Positions 9,013 to 16,835 of a DNA stretch of 38,703 bases are shown here, piece by piece. The stretch lies in assembly GCA_965658435.1 (NCBI GenBank), contig CBFHSE010000010.1:1-38703 (forward strand). The letters run 5' to 3'. How positions within the stretch are numbered: the stretch's first letter is position 1; every line of letters begins with the position of its first letter. A model generated the notes under the pieces. That model was not told the DNA's origin and made no database searches. It saw only the letters and a program-made list of their open reading frames with translations. A program made the position numbers and the translations under genes. This DNA is from JADHLN01 sp965658435. GTDB lineage: Bacteria; Pseudomonadota; Alphaproteobacteria; Rickettsiales; JABIRX01.

Positions 9013-9639
9013 TATTAGTTTTTTAATTTCAGCTAAAAACTCTTTAATATTTTCTTGTTCTTTTTTTGGTGAAAAAATTTTCTTTCTATTATTATCATTT
9101 AAAATTTTTTGTGGAGCTATCTCATATATCTTAATATTATCATCAACATCTTTAGCGATCATTTTGCTTAATTGTGAAAGTGAGTTTTTACTAAGATTAT
9201 AAGCAAAAAATTTACTAGCTAATTTATTTACCATTGCATCAGTAATATTTATAATGCGAGCATTATTATTTATTTTGATAAATTCTTTAGATAAAATAAA
9301 TGGCGCTCTTACATGCAAAGCGTAATTATTATCCAAATCTGCAATTGATGTGTTTAAAAAATCCTGCTCTTTAAATTCCGAAGCATTATTGATGAGTAAA
9401 TCAATTTTTTGAAAATCTTTATTAACTTTTTTGATTAAATTACTAGCTGTTTTTGTTTCTCTTAAATCTGCCTTATAGGCTTTAATTTTATTGTGACCAT
9501 TCAGTTTGTCTATTAATTTTTCTGCATGAGATCTAGATTGATAATAGGTAAAAGCAATATCCCATTTTTCTTTAGCAAAATATTTTATTATTTCAGCTCC
9601 AATTCTTTTTGCACCTCCTGTTATAAGTAATACTGGCAT
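9001..9639 (-). CDS. Short-chain dehydrogenase, pteridine reductase-like (PTR1/FolM family)
   Basis: 212 residues with a Rossmann SDR fold. The cofactor motif T-G-G-A-K-R-I-G (7-14) has the basic residue that distinguishes the PTR1/FolM branch from general SDRs. N-N-A-S is at 84-87, and the catalytic region reads N-I-T-D-A-M with Asp134 in place of the usual serine, followed by Y-N-L-S-K (Tyr147, Lys151). The D-A-M plus YxxxK pattern is that of pteridine reductase. The likely reaction is NADPH-dependent reduction of dihydrofolate or dihydromonapterin-type pterins in the cytoplasm. It is shorter than typical PTR1. A general SDR role cannot be excluded. Confidence 0.75.
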   Translation of the reverse strand: MPVLLITGGAKRIGAEIIKYFAKEKWDIAFTYYQSRSHAEKLIDKLNGHNKIKAYKADLRETKTASNLIKKVNKDFQKIDLLINNASEFKEQDFLNTSIADLDNNYALHVRAPFILSKEFIKINNNARIINITDAMVNKLASKFFAYNLSKNSLSQLSKMIAKDVDDNIKIYEIAPQKILNDNNRKKIFSPKKEQENIKEFLAEIKKLISNF

Positions 9640-9668
9640 TTATAAAAATTTTTAATATTTATATTATT

Positions 9669-10832
9669 ATGGTTAAAAATATATTAGTACCACCAGAAAT
9701 TAGCAATAAATATAAAGATCATAAGGTTTTTATTGATAATAATTATTTCGATAATCTTGAGGCTATATTATCAAAATATAATAATTACCTAATAATTACC
9801 GATAAAATTATTTATCAAAAATTAAATAATTATCTTAGTTTTGCTTTTAATAATATCCATATTTTTGCAGAAAATATCAAAGCAGAAACCATTCATGTAG
9901 AAAAAATCACAGATATTGGAAAAAATTATGATATTTTCATAGCGATTGGTAGCGGTACTATCAATGATATAGTTAAATATGCTAGCTATAAGTTAAATAA
10001 AAATTATATTTTATTTGCAACAGCTCCATCAATGAATGGATATCTATCAGATTCTGCCTCATTAATATCAAATAATTACAAGAAATCTTACAAAGCAAAA
10101 TTAGCCTTACATGCATATTTTGATTTAAATATAATAGCTAAATCTCCAAAAAGATTAATACAAGCAGGAATTGGTGACTCTCTTTGTTCACATATTTGTA
10201 GAGCCGATATGATTTTGGCTAATTTTCTTTTAGCTGAAAATTATAATGAACATCTATTTGAGATGAGTTATGAAATTGAAGATAACTTATTCCCGCATAT
10301 TGAAAAAATATTTAAAAATGACCAAGAAAAAATATATCTTTTGTTAAACCTCTTAATTAATTCAGGATATGCGATGAGTATTTATGGAAAATCAAGCCCT
10401 GCCAGCCAGTCAGAACATATGATTGCCCATTTATATGAGGCATTAACAGAGAAAAAAATAGATTTTTATCATGGTGAGGTTATTGCAGTAACCAGCTATT
10501 ACTCTAATGCATTATGGGATAATTTTCTTATGAAGGATATAGTACCAAAATTACGTGAAAGATCTGACAATAATGATTCTGTTAAATTTGATATTATTGA
10601 TAAAAAATTAGATATAAACTCTGTTAATAATATTTTATCCAAAAATTTTCAAAAGATTAAGAACCAAGTTAGAAAAAGATATAAAACTATAGAAGAATTA
10701 AAAAATATTTTATGCAAAAGTGATTTAGCTTATTTACCCCATGATTTAGGCTTGGATCCAGATATATTTTATTATACTGCAAAAAATGCCTATTTAACGC
10801 GAGATAGATTTACCATTCTTGATTTAAATTAA
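9669..10832 (+). CDS. sn-glycerol-1-phosphate dehydrogenase (AraM/EgsA family)
   Basis: 387 residues, close to bacterial AraM length. The NAD-binding G-S-G-T-I-N-D-I-V-K-Y-A (94-105) and the following P-S-M-N-G-Y match the glycerol-1-phosphate dehydrogenase branch of the iron-alcohol dehydrogenase/dehydroquinate synthase superfamily. The metal triad is visible: Asp170 in G-I-G-D, His250 in S-E-H-M-I-A-H and His268 in Y-H-G-E. The enzyme reduces dihydroxyacetone phosphate to sn-glycerol-1-phosphate, the archaeal-type stereoisomer, which some bacteria also make. Asn123 replaces the Asp that I recall as usual in P-S-M-D-G. It is divergent from the pteridine reductase gene (29 bases) and its end overlaps the flavoprotein gene by 4 bases. 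No partner lipid gene is adjacent. Confidence 0.82.
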   Translation: MVKNILVPPEISNKYKDHKVFIDNNYFDNLEAILSKYNNYLIITDKIIYQKLNNYLSFAFNNIHIFAENIKAETIHVEKITDIGKNYDIFIAIGSGTINDIVKYASYKLNKNYILFATAPSMNGYLSDSASLISNNYKKSYKAKLALHAYFDLNIIAKSPKRLIQAGIGDSLCSHICRADMILANFLLAENYNEHLFEMSYEIEDNLFPHIEKIFKNDQEKIYLLLNLLINSGYAMSIYGKSSPASQSEHMIAHLYEALTEKKIDFYHGEVIAVTSYYSNALWDNFLMKDIVPKLRERSDNNDSVKFDIIDKKLDINSVNNILSKNFQKIKNQVRKRYKTIEELKNILCKSDLAYLPHDLGLDPDIFYYTAKNAYLTRDRFTILDLN

Positions 10833-12526
10833 TATTTTCTTTCTTCTGCTTGCAATTTTTTAGCTAGCTCCCCTGTTATTTTTCGAACCTTTTTATAAGA
10901 TATTTCTAACTTCTTGTTACATCTTGTATGTTTTAGATAAATTTTATCATTTCTATCTGGATAATCTTTACGATAATGTGCACCTCTTGATTCTTTTCTG
11001 GCAAGAGCTGATTCAATTAAAATAGGAGCAATTATATTTAAATTTTTTAGTTCATATAAAGAGATTACTAGCTGAGGATCGTTCAAATTTTCTATAGCTA
11101 AATCATTAATTTTTTTACTTATTCTTATATGTTCTTTTTTTAACTTTTCTAATGATTTTTGATCTCTGGTTACTCCTAAATATTTATCAAAAATCAAACC
11201 TAAAGCTAGCTTCTGATTTTGAATGTCAGAATAAGTATTTTTACCATATTTTATGGTATAATTGGTTTTTCTAATACCACTTTGTGGTTTATTTGGTAAT
11301 TTATTTAAATTATTAGCTAATATTTCAGCAAAGACAAATAATTCTAATAATGAATTGCAACCTAATCTATTTGCCCCATGAACAGAGGATGAGGACACTT
11401 CACCAACAGCATATAAGCCTTTAATCTCTGTTTCAGCATTTTTATTAGTTGGAATGCCACCCATTACGTAATGAGCGGATGGTTTGACTGGAATAGGCTC
11501 CTTAGTTGGATCAATTTTGGCAAATTTCATACATGTATTATAAAGATTCGGCAAATATTTAGTAATTTTATCTTTCTTTAGGTGCATAATATTTAGGTGC
11601 ACATAATCTTTATGCTTATCACAGCCATTTCCAACTAGAATTTCATTAGAAATAGCTTTTGCTACAATATCTCTTGATGCTAGATCTTTATAGATAGGTG
11701 CATAATGCTCCATAAATCTTTCGCCCTTTCTATTTGTAAGATAACCACCTTCACCTCTGGCAATTTCTGATATTAAAAGACCATTATTTGCAAGTGTTGT
11801 TGGATGAAATTGGACAAACTCCATATCTTGTAATTCTAAGCCTAATTTAATTGCAAGAGCCAAACCATCTCCTGTACATGAATTTGCAGCAGTATTACTT
11901 GCATATAAACCTGCACATCCACCTGTTGCAATAACTATATTATTACTATTAAATTGAATTATTTTTTGTTGCTTAATATCCAGAGCTATTACTCCAGTTA
12001 CTTGATCATGCTGCTGTAAAATTTCTAATACAAAATATTCAGAGAAAATATCGATATTTTTTTCTAAAGTTTTTTTATAAAGGATTTTCATTATATTCTC
12101 TCCGGTTCTATCAGCTACTCCACATGCTCTATATGCTGTTTCTTTACCAAAATTTGTGGTTTGACCTCCATATGGTCTTTGATATATTTTTCCTGATTTA
12201 TCCTTACTAAAAGCAACTCCTAATTTACTTAAATTTTTAATAGCTTTATTAGCATTTTTACATAATATTTTAACTGAATCTTGATCTGCAAGATAATCAC
12301 TTGCTTTAATAGTATCATAGATAAACCAATCAGTTTTATCTTTAATCACATTACCAAGAGGTGCATTTATTCCTCCTTGAGCAGCATATGTATGACTATT
12401 TAAAGGATGAAGTTTTGAAATTATTGCTAGTTTCTTTTTTTTATTATCTATATTGAATGCAGTATATAATCCAGCACCTCCTGCACCTAAAATTAGAATA
12501 TCATAACTTTTTTGCTCAATTTTCAT
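10829..12526 (-). CDS. Succinate dehydrogenase/fumarate reductase-type flavoprotein, stand-alone
   Basis: 565 residues. FAD-binding G-A-G-G-A-G (14-19) is followed by N-S-H-T-Y-A-A-Q-G-G with His45 at the place of the covalent FAD histidine. Substrate-site residues of the Sdh/Frd family are present: H-P-T-T (His241), R-G-E-G-G (Arg257), S-R-D (Arg285), H-Y-V-M-G-G-I-P-T-N (His352) and G-A-N-R-L-G (Arg387). The C-terminus has E-S-R-G-A-H-Y-R-K-D-Y-P. The histidine argues against L-aspartate oxidase, which does not bind FAD covalently. No iron-sulfur or membrane subunit gene is adjacent, and the sequence departs from the alphaproteobacterial SdhA pattern I know. It could be a main SdhA relocated, or a second fumarate reductase-like enzyme. 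Confidence 0.8.
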   Translation of the reverse strand: MKIEQKSYDILILGAGGAGLYTAFNIDNKKKKLAIISKLHPLNSHTYAAQGGINAPLGNVIKDKTDWFIYDTIKASDYLADQDSVKILCKNANKAIKNLSKLGVAFSKDKSGKIYQRPYGGQTTNFGKETAYRACGVADRTGENIMKILYKKTLEKNIDIFSEYFVLEILQQHDQVTGVIALDIKQQKIIQFNSNNIVIATGGCAGLYASNTAANSCTGDGLALAIKLGLELQDMEFVQFHPTTLANNGLLISEIARGEGGYLTNRKGERFMEHYAPIYKDLASRDIVAKAISNEILVGNGCDKHKDYVHLNIMHLKKDKITKYLPNLYNTCMKFAKIDPTKEPIPVKPSAHYVMGGIPTNKNAETEIKGLYAVGEVSSSSVHGANRLGCNSLLELFVFAEILANNLNKLPNKPQSGIRKTNYTIKYGKNTYSDIQNQKLALGLIFDKYLGVTRDQKSLEKLKKEHIRISKKINDLAIENLNDPQLVISLYELKNLNIIAPILIESALARKESRGAHYRKDYPDRNDKIYLKHTRCNKKLEISYKKVRKITGELAKKLQAEERKY

Positions 12527-12601
12527 AGATTACTTTGATTTTTAACTTTAAATATTTTAAAAAACTTAAATATTATATAAAAATTTAAATTAATCAAAAT
12601 A

Positions 12602-13147
12602 ATGATAAACCACAAACCAGATGTTATTTATGGTACTACAATATTATCTGTAAGGAAAAACGGCAAAGTTGCAATAGCAGGTGATGGACAAGTATCTCTT
12701 GGACCTACTATTATGAAAGGTACTGCAAAAAAAATTAGAAAATTAGCAGATGGCTCAATTATTGGTGGCTTTGCTGGTGCAACTGCTGATGCATTTACAT
12801 TATTTGAGAGATTAGAGCAAAAACTAGATAAGCATCCTAAACAATTAACTAGAGCATGCGTTGAACTTGCCAAGGATTGGAGAATGGATAAATATCTTAG
12901 ACGTTTAGAGGCAATGATGATTGTCATTGATAAGGATGTATCCTTATTACTTTCAGGAACAGGAGATGTTATTGAACCGGAAGATGGTATAATAGCAATA
13001 GGATCTGGAGGTAATTATGCCTTATCCGCTGCAAGGGCGTTAAACCAAACAAATATGAGCGCAAAAGAAATAACCAGAAAATCATTGGAAATTGCTGCAT
13101 CTATTTGTGTTTATACTAATGATAATATTATTTTAGAGACTTTATGA
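12602..13147 (+). CDS. hslV: HslV (ClpQ), ATP-dependent protease proteolytic subunit
   Basis: 181 residues. After an 11-residue propeptide ending in Gly11, the mature protein starts T-T-I-L-S-V, placing the catalytic N-terminal threonine at residue 12. The G-D-G-Q-V-S-L-G-P and G-F-A-G-A-T-A-D-A segments are typical of HslV. It forms a double hexameric peptidase that degrades unfolded proteins fed by HslU. The stop overlaps the hslU start by 4 bases (ATGA), a classic translational coupling. It is divergent from the flavoprotein gene across 75 bases; no clear Shine-Dalgarno sequence precedes the ATG. Confidence 0.95.
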   Translation: MINHKPDVIYGTTILSVRKNGKVAIAGDGQVSLGPTIMKGTAKKIRKLADGSIIGGFAGATADAFTLFERLEQKLDKHPKQLTRACVELAKDWRMDKYLRRLEAMMIVIDKDVSLLLSGTGDVIEPEDGIIAIGSGGNYALSAARALNQTNMSAKEITRKSLEIAASICVYTNDNIILETL

Positions 13148-14463
13148 TTAACTCACTTACCCCTGCCCAAATTGTTTCTGAACTTGATAGATTTATTATC
13201 GGTCAAGAAGAAGCCAAAAAAGCCATTGCTAACGCCGTAAGATATAGAGCAAGAAGAGAAGCTTTAAAGGATGAAGAATTAAAAGCTGAAATAATGCCCA
13301 AAAATATATTAATGGTTGGACCAACAGGAGTTGGTAAAACTGAAATATCTAGAAGATTAGCATCACTTGCAAACTCACCCTTTGTAAAAGTTGAAGCAAC
13401 TAAATTTACAGAAGTTGGCTATGTTGGAAGAGATGTAGAGTCAATTATTAGGGATTTAGTAGAGATTGCTATAAAAATAGAAAAAGAGAACCATCACGAA
13501 AATGTTAAAGAAGCCGCAAGAGAAAATGCAATTAACAAAGTATTAGATATTATTGTTGGTGCTTCAGCTAGCTTAGAAACTAGAAAAAAATTTAAAAAGA
13601 AAATTTTATCTGGTGAAATGGATAATAAAGAAATTGAAGTCCAAATTAATGAATCAAGACCTCAAAATACTCCTATTGATATATCTGGTAATGGAGCTTC
13701 AATGGGAGTTATAAATCTTAGCGATATGATTGGAAAAGCCATGAATGGTAGCGGTAAGAAAAAACAGGTTAAATTAAAGATCTCTGAAGCTATTGAGTCA
13801 CTTACCCAAGATGCAAGTGAAGAAATGTCTGATGAGGATTTATTAATAAGAAACGCCTTAAAAGCAACAGAAAATAATGCTATAGTTTTTATAGATGAAA
13901 TAGATAAAATAATAGTTAGGCAATCAAGTGGAAAAGAAGTTAGCCGTGAAGGTGTTCAAAGAGATCTTCTTCCACTTTTAGAGGGAACTTCAGTTCAAAC
14001 TAAATATGGGTCAATAAAAACAGATCATATATTATTTATTTGTTCAGGTGCATTTCACCTAGCTAAACCATCAGATTTACTACCTGAATTACAAGGAAGA
14101 CTTCCAATTAGAGTTGAGCTTGATCCATTAACAGAAGAAGACTTACTTAGAATTTTAAAGGAACCTTTTGCAAGCCTTCCTTTGCAATATAAAGAATTAT
14201 TAAATACTGAAGGTGTAGAACTAGAATTTACAAGCGGTGGCCTCAAAAAAATTGCTTCTCTTTCGGCTGAAATAAATAAAAAAATTGAAAATATTGGAGC
14301 AAGAAGGCTGCATACTATAATTGAGAAAATACTCGCTGATGTTAGCTTTAATGCTGATAAGCTTCATAAGAAAAAAATTAAAATTGATGAAAAATTTATT
14401 ATTGATAATCTAAAAGATATATCTCTAACCTCAGATCAGGATTTATCTAAATTCATTTTATAA
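13144..14463 (+). CDS. hslU: HslU (ClpY), AAA+ unfoldase of the HslUV protease
   Basis: 439 residues. The Walker A motif G-P-T-G-V-G-K-T is at 59-66 and Walker B is I-D-E-I-D-K. The I domain (about 110-240) is present between them, and sensor and arginine-finger regions are recognisable (G-R-L-P-I-R-V-E-L). The C-terminus ends in D-L-S-K-F-I-L, the tail that in this family docks into HslV and opens its pore. It uses ATP to unfold and translocate substrates into HslV. The 3' end overlaps the end of coaBC on the other strand by 28 bases. Confidence 0.96.
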   Translation: MINSLTPAQIVSELDRFIIGQEEAKKAIANAVRYRARREALKDEELKAEIMPKNILMVGPTGVGKTEISRRLASLANSPFVKVEATKFTEVGYVGRDVESIIRDLVEIAIKIEKENHHENVKEAARENAINKVLDIIVGASASLETRKKFKKKILSGEMDNKEIEVQINESRPQNTPIDISGNGASMGVINLSDMIGKAMNGSGKKKQVKLKISEAIESLTQDASEEMSDEDLLIRNALKATENNAIVFIDEIDKIIVRQSSGKEVSREGVQRDLLPLLEGTSVQTKYGSIKTDHILFICSGAFHLAKPSDLLPELQGRLPIRVELDPLTEEDLLRILKEPFASLPLQYKELLNTEGVELEFTSGGLKKIASLSAEINKKIENIGARRLHTIIEKILADVSFNADKLHKKKIKIDEKFIIDNLKDISLTSDQDLSKFIL

Positions 14464-15635
14464 AATATTCTTTCTAAAATTTTATCAGCTACTTGAATTT
14501 TGCTACCAGAAATTTCATATTGATCTAAATTTGATATTAAAATAACTGAATTATTATCCTTACCAAATACTTTACCGTTACTTACATCATTTAATACTAT
14601 ATAATCACAATTTTTTTCTTTTAATTTTTTGCAAGCATTCTTCATAATATCCTTAGTTTCAGCTGCAAAACCAACTAGAATTTTTGGACGGTATTTTGAA
14701 AAACCTATGTGCTTTAATATATCTTTATTTTTTATTAATTTCACAATTAATTCATCTTTATCTGATTTTTTAATTTTTTCAATTTGTGGCTCAGCTACTC
14801 GGTAATCTGAGATTGCTGCAGCACAAAATAAAATATCATATTTTTTATTTTTTAACTCCCTATTTATAATATCATAAATATCATTAGCCGACTCTCCTTC
14901 AATTGTATTGAGATTACTGGGTATATGGCAATTTGTATTAGCTTTTAACAAAGTGACTTTTGCTCCATATTCGCTACATTTTTTAGCAATAGCAACAGCT
15001 TGCTTACCGGATGAAAAATTGCTTATAAACCTTACTGGATCAATCTTTTCTATTGTACCACCTGCAGTAATTAATATATTTTTATCTTTTAATAATTTTT
15101 GATATGTTATATTATTTAATATAATCTGTAAAACATCTTCTGGTTCAGCTAATCTTCCATAGCCAGTTTCTCCACATGCTAAATTACCTTTATTTGGATA
15201 TATAGTTTCATATGATAGTGATTCTAATTTTTTTATATTATCTTTGGTTAATTGATTTTCCCACATATAGCTATTCATCGCTGGCGTAATAAATATTTTT
15301 TTATTAGCAGCAAGAATAGAAGCAGATGCTAAATCATTAGCATTACCATTAGCAATTTTTGCAATAAAATTTGCAGTTGCTGGATAAATAATAACTAAGT
15401 TATTTTTCCGAGATAAGGCAATATGACCAAATTTTTTTTCCAGGTCTTTATTAAAAATATCACTATAAATATTTTTAATATTTAAGTTTTTGAAATCCTG
15501 TTTTTTTACAAATTTTAATGCTGATTTAGTTAATATTACATCAACAGATATTTGTTTTTTTATTAATAATTTGCAAAGATCTAGAGACTTTGTAGAAGCA
15601 ACTGACCCTGTAATAATTAATAAAATTGATGGCAT
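14436..15635 (-). CDS. coaBC: CoaBC, phosphopantothenoylcysteine synthetase/decarboxylase
   Basis: 399 residues, a bifunctional coenzyme A enzyme. The N-terminal flavin decarboxylase half (1-180) has the catalytic histidine in G-H-I-A-L-S-R (His71), P-A-M-N-S-Y-M-W (Asn121) and the active cysteine in A-C-G-E-T-G-Y-G-R (Cys154). The C-terminal synthetase half starts with G-G-T-I-E-K-I-D-P-V-R-F-I-S-N and S-S-G-K. It couples phosphopantothenate to cysteine and decarboxylates the product. Together with coaE at 35763-36344 it shows a CoA pathway. It is the last gene of the aroA-cmk-rpsA-sppA-ihfB-coaBC run, 7 bases after ihfB. Confidence 0.93.
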   Translation of the reverse strand: MPSILLIITGSVASTKSLDLCKLLIKKQISVDVILTKSALKFVKKQDFKNLNIKNIYSDIFNKDLEKKFGHIALSRKNNLVIIYPATANFIAKIANGNANDLASASILAANKKIFITPAMNSYMWENQLTKDNIKKLESLSYETIYPNKGNLACGETGYGRLAEPEDVLQIILNNITYQKLLKDKNILITAGGTIEKIDPVRFISNFSSGKQAVAIAKKCSEYGAKVTLLKANTNCHIPSNLNTIEGESANDIYDIINRELKNKKYDILFCAAAISDYRVAEPQIEKIKKSDKDELIVKLIKNKDILKHIGFSKYRPKILVGFAAETKDIMKNACKKLKEKNCDYIVLNDVSNGKVFGKDNNSVILISNLDQYEISGSKIQVADKILERIFYKMNLDKS

Positions 15636-15642
15636 TTAATTT

Positions 15643-15918
15643 CTATGCAGAAATCTTATGTAATGCTTTTGAGCATTTAAAAGATGGTATAGATTTACCT
15701 GGAACTAATTCTAATTGCTGTTTGTGAGGATTAAAAATTTTACGCTCATCTAATTTTTTTAACTTAAATACTCCAAAATTTCTTAATTCAATTCTATTTT
15801 CATCTTTTAGCTTCAATGCTATTATTTGGAAAAATTTATCAACAATAGATTCAATATATGAAGAATCTAATGAGGGATATTTTTTAAGTAAATATTCTAA
15901 TATTTTTTTCTTTTCCAT
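15643..15918 (-). CDS. ihfB: HU/IHF-family DNA-binding protein, probable IHF beta subunit
   Basis: 91 residues, the normal size of HU/IHF subunits. The helical N-terminus is followed by R-I-E-L-R-N-F-G-V-F, the family core, then the DNA-inserting arm around F-N-P-H-K-Q-Q, where the conserved proline is kept but the canonical R-N-P-K-T-G-E is altered. P-G-K-S-I-P-S-F-K-C closes the fold. Placement just downstream of rpsA and sppA is the usual site of ihfB in alphaproteobacteria, which supports the beta-subunit assignment over HU. It would bend DNA at specific sites as a heterodimer with IhfA. It is 9 bases after sppA. Confidence 0.75.
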   Translation of the reverse strand: MEKKKILEYLLKKYPSLDSSYIESIVDKFFQIIALKLKDENRIELRNFGVFKLKKLDERKIFNPHKQQLELVPGKSIPSFKCSKALHKISA

Positions 15919-15927
15919 AATTAATAC

Positions 15928-16815
15928 CTATAAAATTGAGTAAAGTTTAAAACCTTCATTTAATAAATTAACTTTATTAATAGATTGAAAGAATTTTCTA
16001 AGGTTTTCATTGGGTTTTTGTAATTTAATATTAAGTATTTTTTCTGTAGTAATATTTTTGGATTTTAACCAATTCATTGCTTCTTCCTGATCTCCTATGG
16101 CATCAATTAAATTAATTTCTTTTGCTTTTTTACCAATAAATATTTTCCCAAGACTGATTTCTTTTATATCATCTTTATTAATATTTATTCTTTCTAATTT
16201 AACTAAATCTAAAAATATGTCTTTTGATTCTTTAACAATATTTTTTAGATAATTACTATCTTCTATCTTAAATTTTTCAGCTGGATGAGGCGTTGCTTTA
16301 AATGTACTTGATTTTATTATTATTGGCTTTATTCCAACTTTATTTGCTAGTTCAGTAGCTTCAAAAGATTGTAACAATACACCTATAGACCCTGTTAAAC
16401 TACCATTACTAGCTATTATGTGATTTGATCCTATTGCTGCTAAATATGCTGCACTAGTTGCTTGATCTCCAATTATTGTTACAACAGGCTTAGTAGATGA
16501 GATATTTTTTATTGCTTTATATAATCTTTCTCCACCAACAAATGTTCCTCCTGGACTATTAATTTTTACAATTAGTGCTTTTATATTTTTATTATTTTTT
16601 ATCTGGTTTAATTTATTTATACGAAAATCATCATCATTAATGATACCGTTTATTTTAACTTTGGCGATAAATGGCTTATTTTTTGATATAAATTTCTTAC
16701 TACTTACGTTAGTTATAATAATCAATACAAAAAAAACTATAGCAAATATCCGCCATTTAGAAAGTTTTTTTAAAAGATTTTTTCTTTCAATAAGAAAATT
16801 TATATCTTGTTTCAC
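15928..16815 (-). CDS. sppA: SppA, signal peptide peptidase (short form)
   Basis: 295 residues, the short SppA form. One membrane anchor at about 21-38 follows a basic N-terminus, with the catalytic part on the periplasmic side. S49-family features are I-N-S-P-G-G near 86-90, the nucleophile serine in Q-A-T-S-A-A-Y (Ser121), G-S-I-G-V-L-L-Q, and the general-base lysine in T-F-K-A-T-P (Lys173). It degrades cleaved signal peptides in the inner membrane. It sits between rpsA (20 bases upstream) and ihfB, a conserved alphaproteobacterial order. Confidence 0.88.
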   Translation of the reverse strand: MKQDINFLIERKNLLKKLSKWRIFAIVFFVLIIITNVSSKKFISKNKPFIAKVKINGIINDDDFRINKLNQIKNNKNIKALIVKINSPGGTFVGGERLYKAIKNISSTKPVVTIIGDQATSAAYLAAIGSNHIIASNGSLTGSIGVLLQSFEATELANKVGIKPIIIKSSTFKATPHPAEKFKIEDSNYLKNIVKESKDIFLDLVKLERININKDDIKEISLGKIFIGKKAKEINLIDAIGDQEEAMNWLKSKNITTEKILNIKLQKPNENLRKFFQSINKVNLLNEGFKLYSIL

Positions 16816-16835
16816 AGTAATGATAAATGTTTGTG

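Noticed and set aside
9669..10832. 3-dehydroquinate synthase (AroB), tempting because aroA is present
   Set aside because: G-S-G-T-I-N-D, P-S-M-N-G-Y and S-E-H-M-I-A-H are those of glycerol-1-phosphate dehydrogenase; AroB motifs are absent.
10829..12526. L-aspartate oxidase (NadB), tempting because nadE is in the window
   Set aside because: The covalent-FAD histidine in N-S-H-T, the E-P-I-P-V and H-Y-V-M-G-G-I-P-T-N stretches and the E-S-R-G-A-H tail fit Sdh/Frd flavoproteins better.
12628..12927. 99-residue open frame on the minus strand inside hslV
   Set aside because: It lies entirely within hslV, has no family motif and is typical of a shadow frame in A+T-rich coding sequence.
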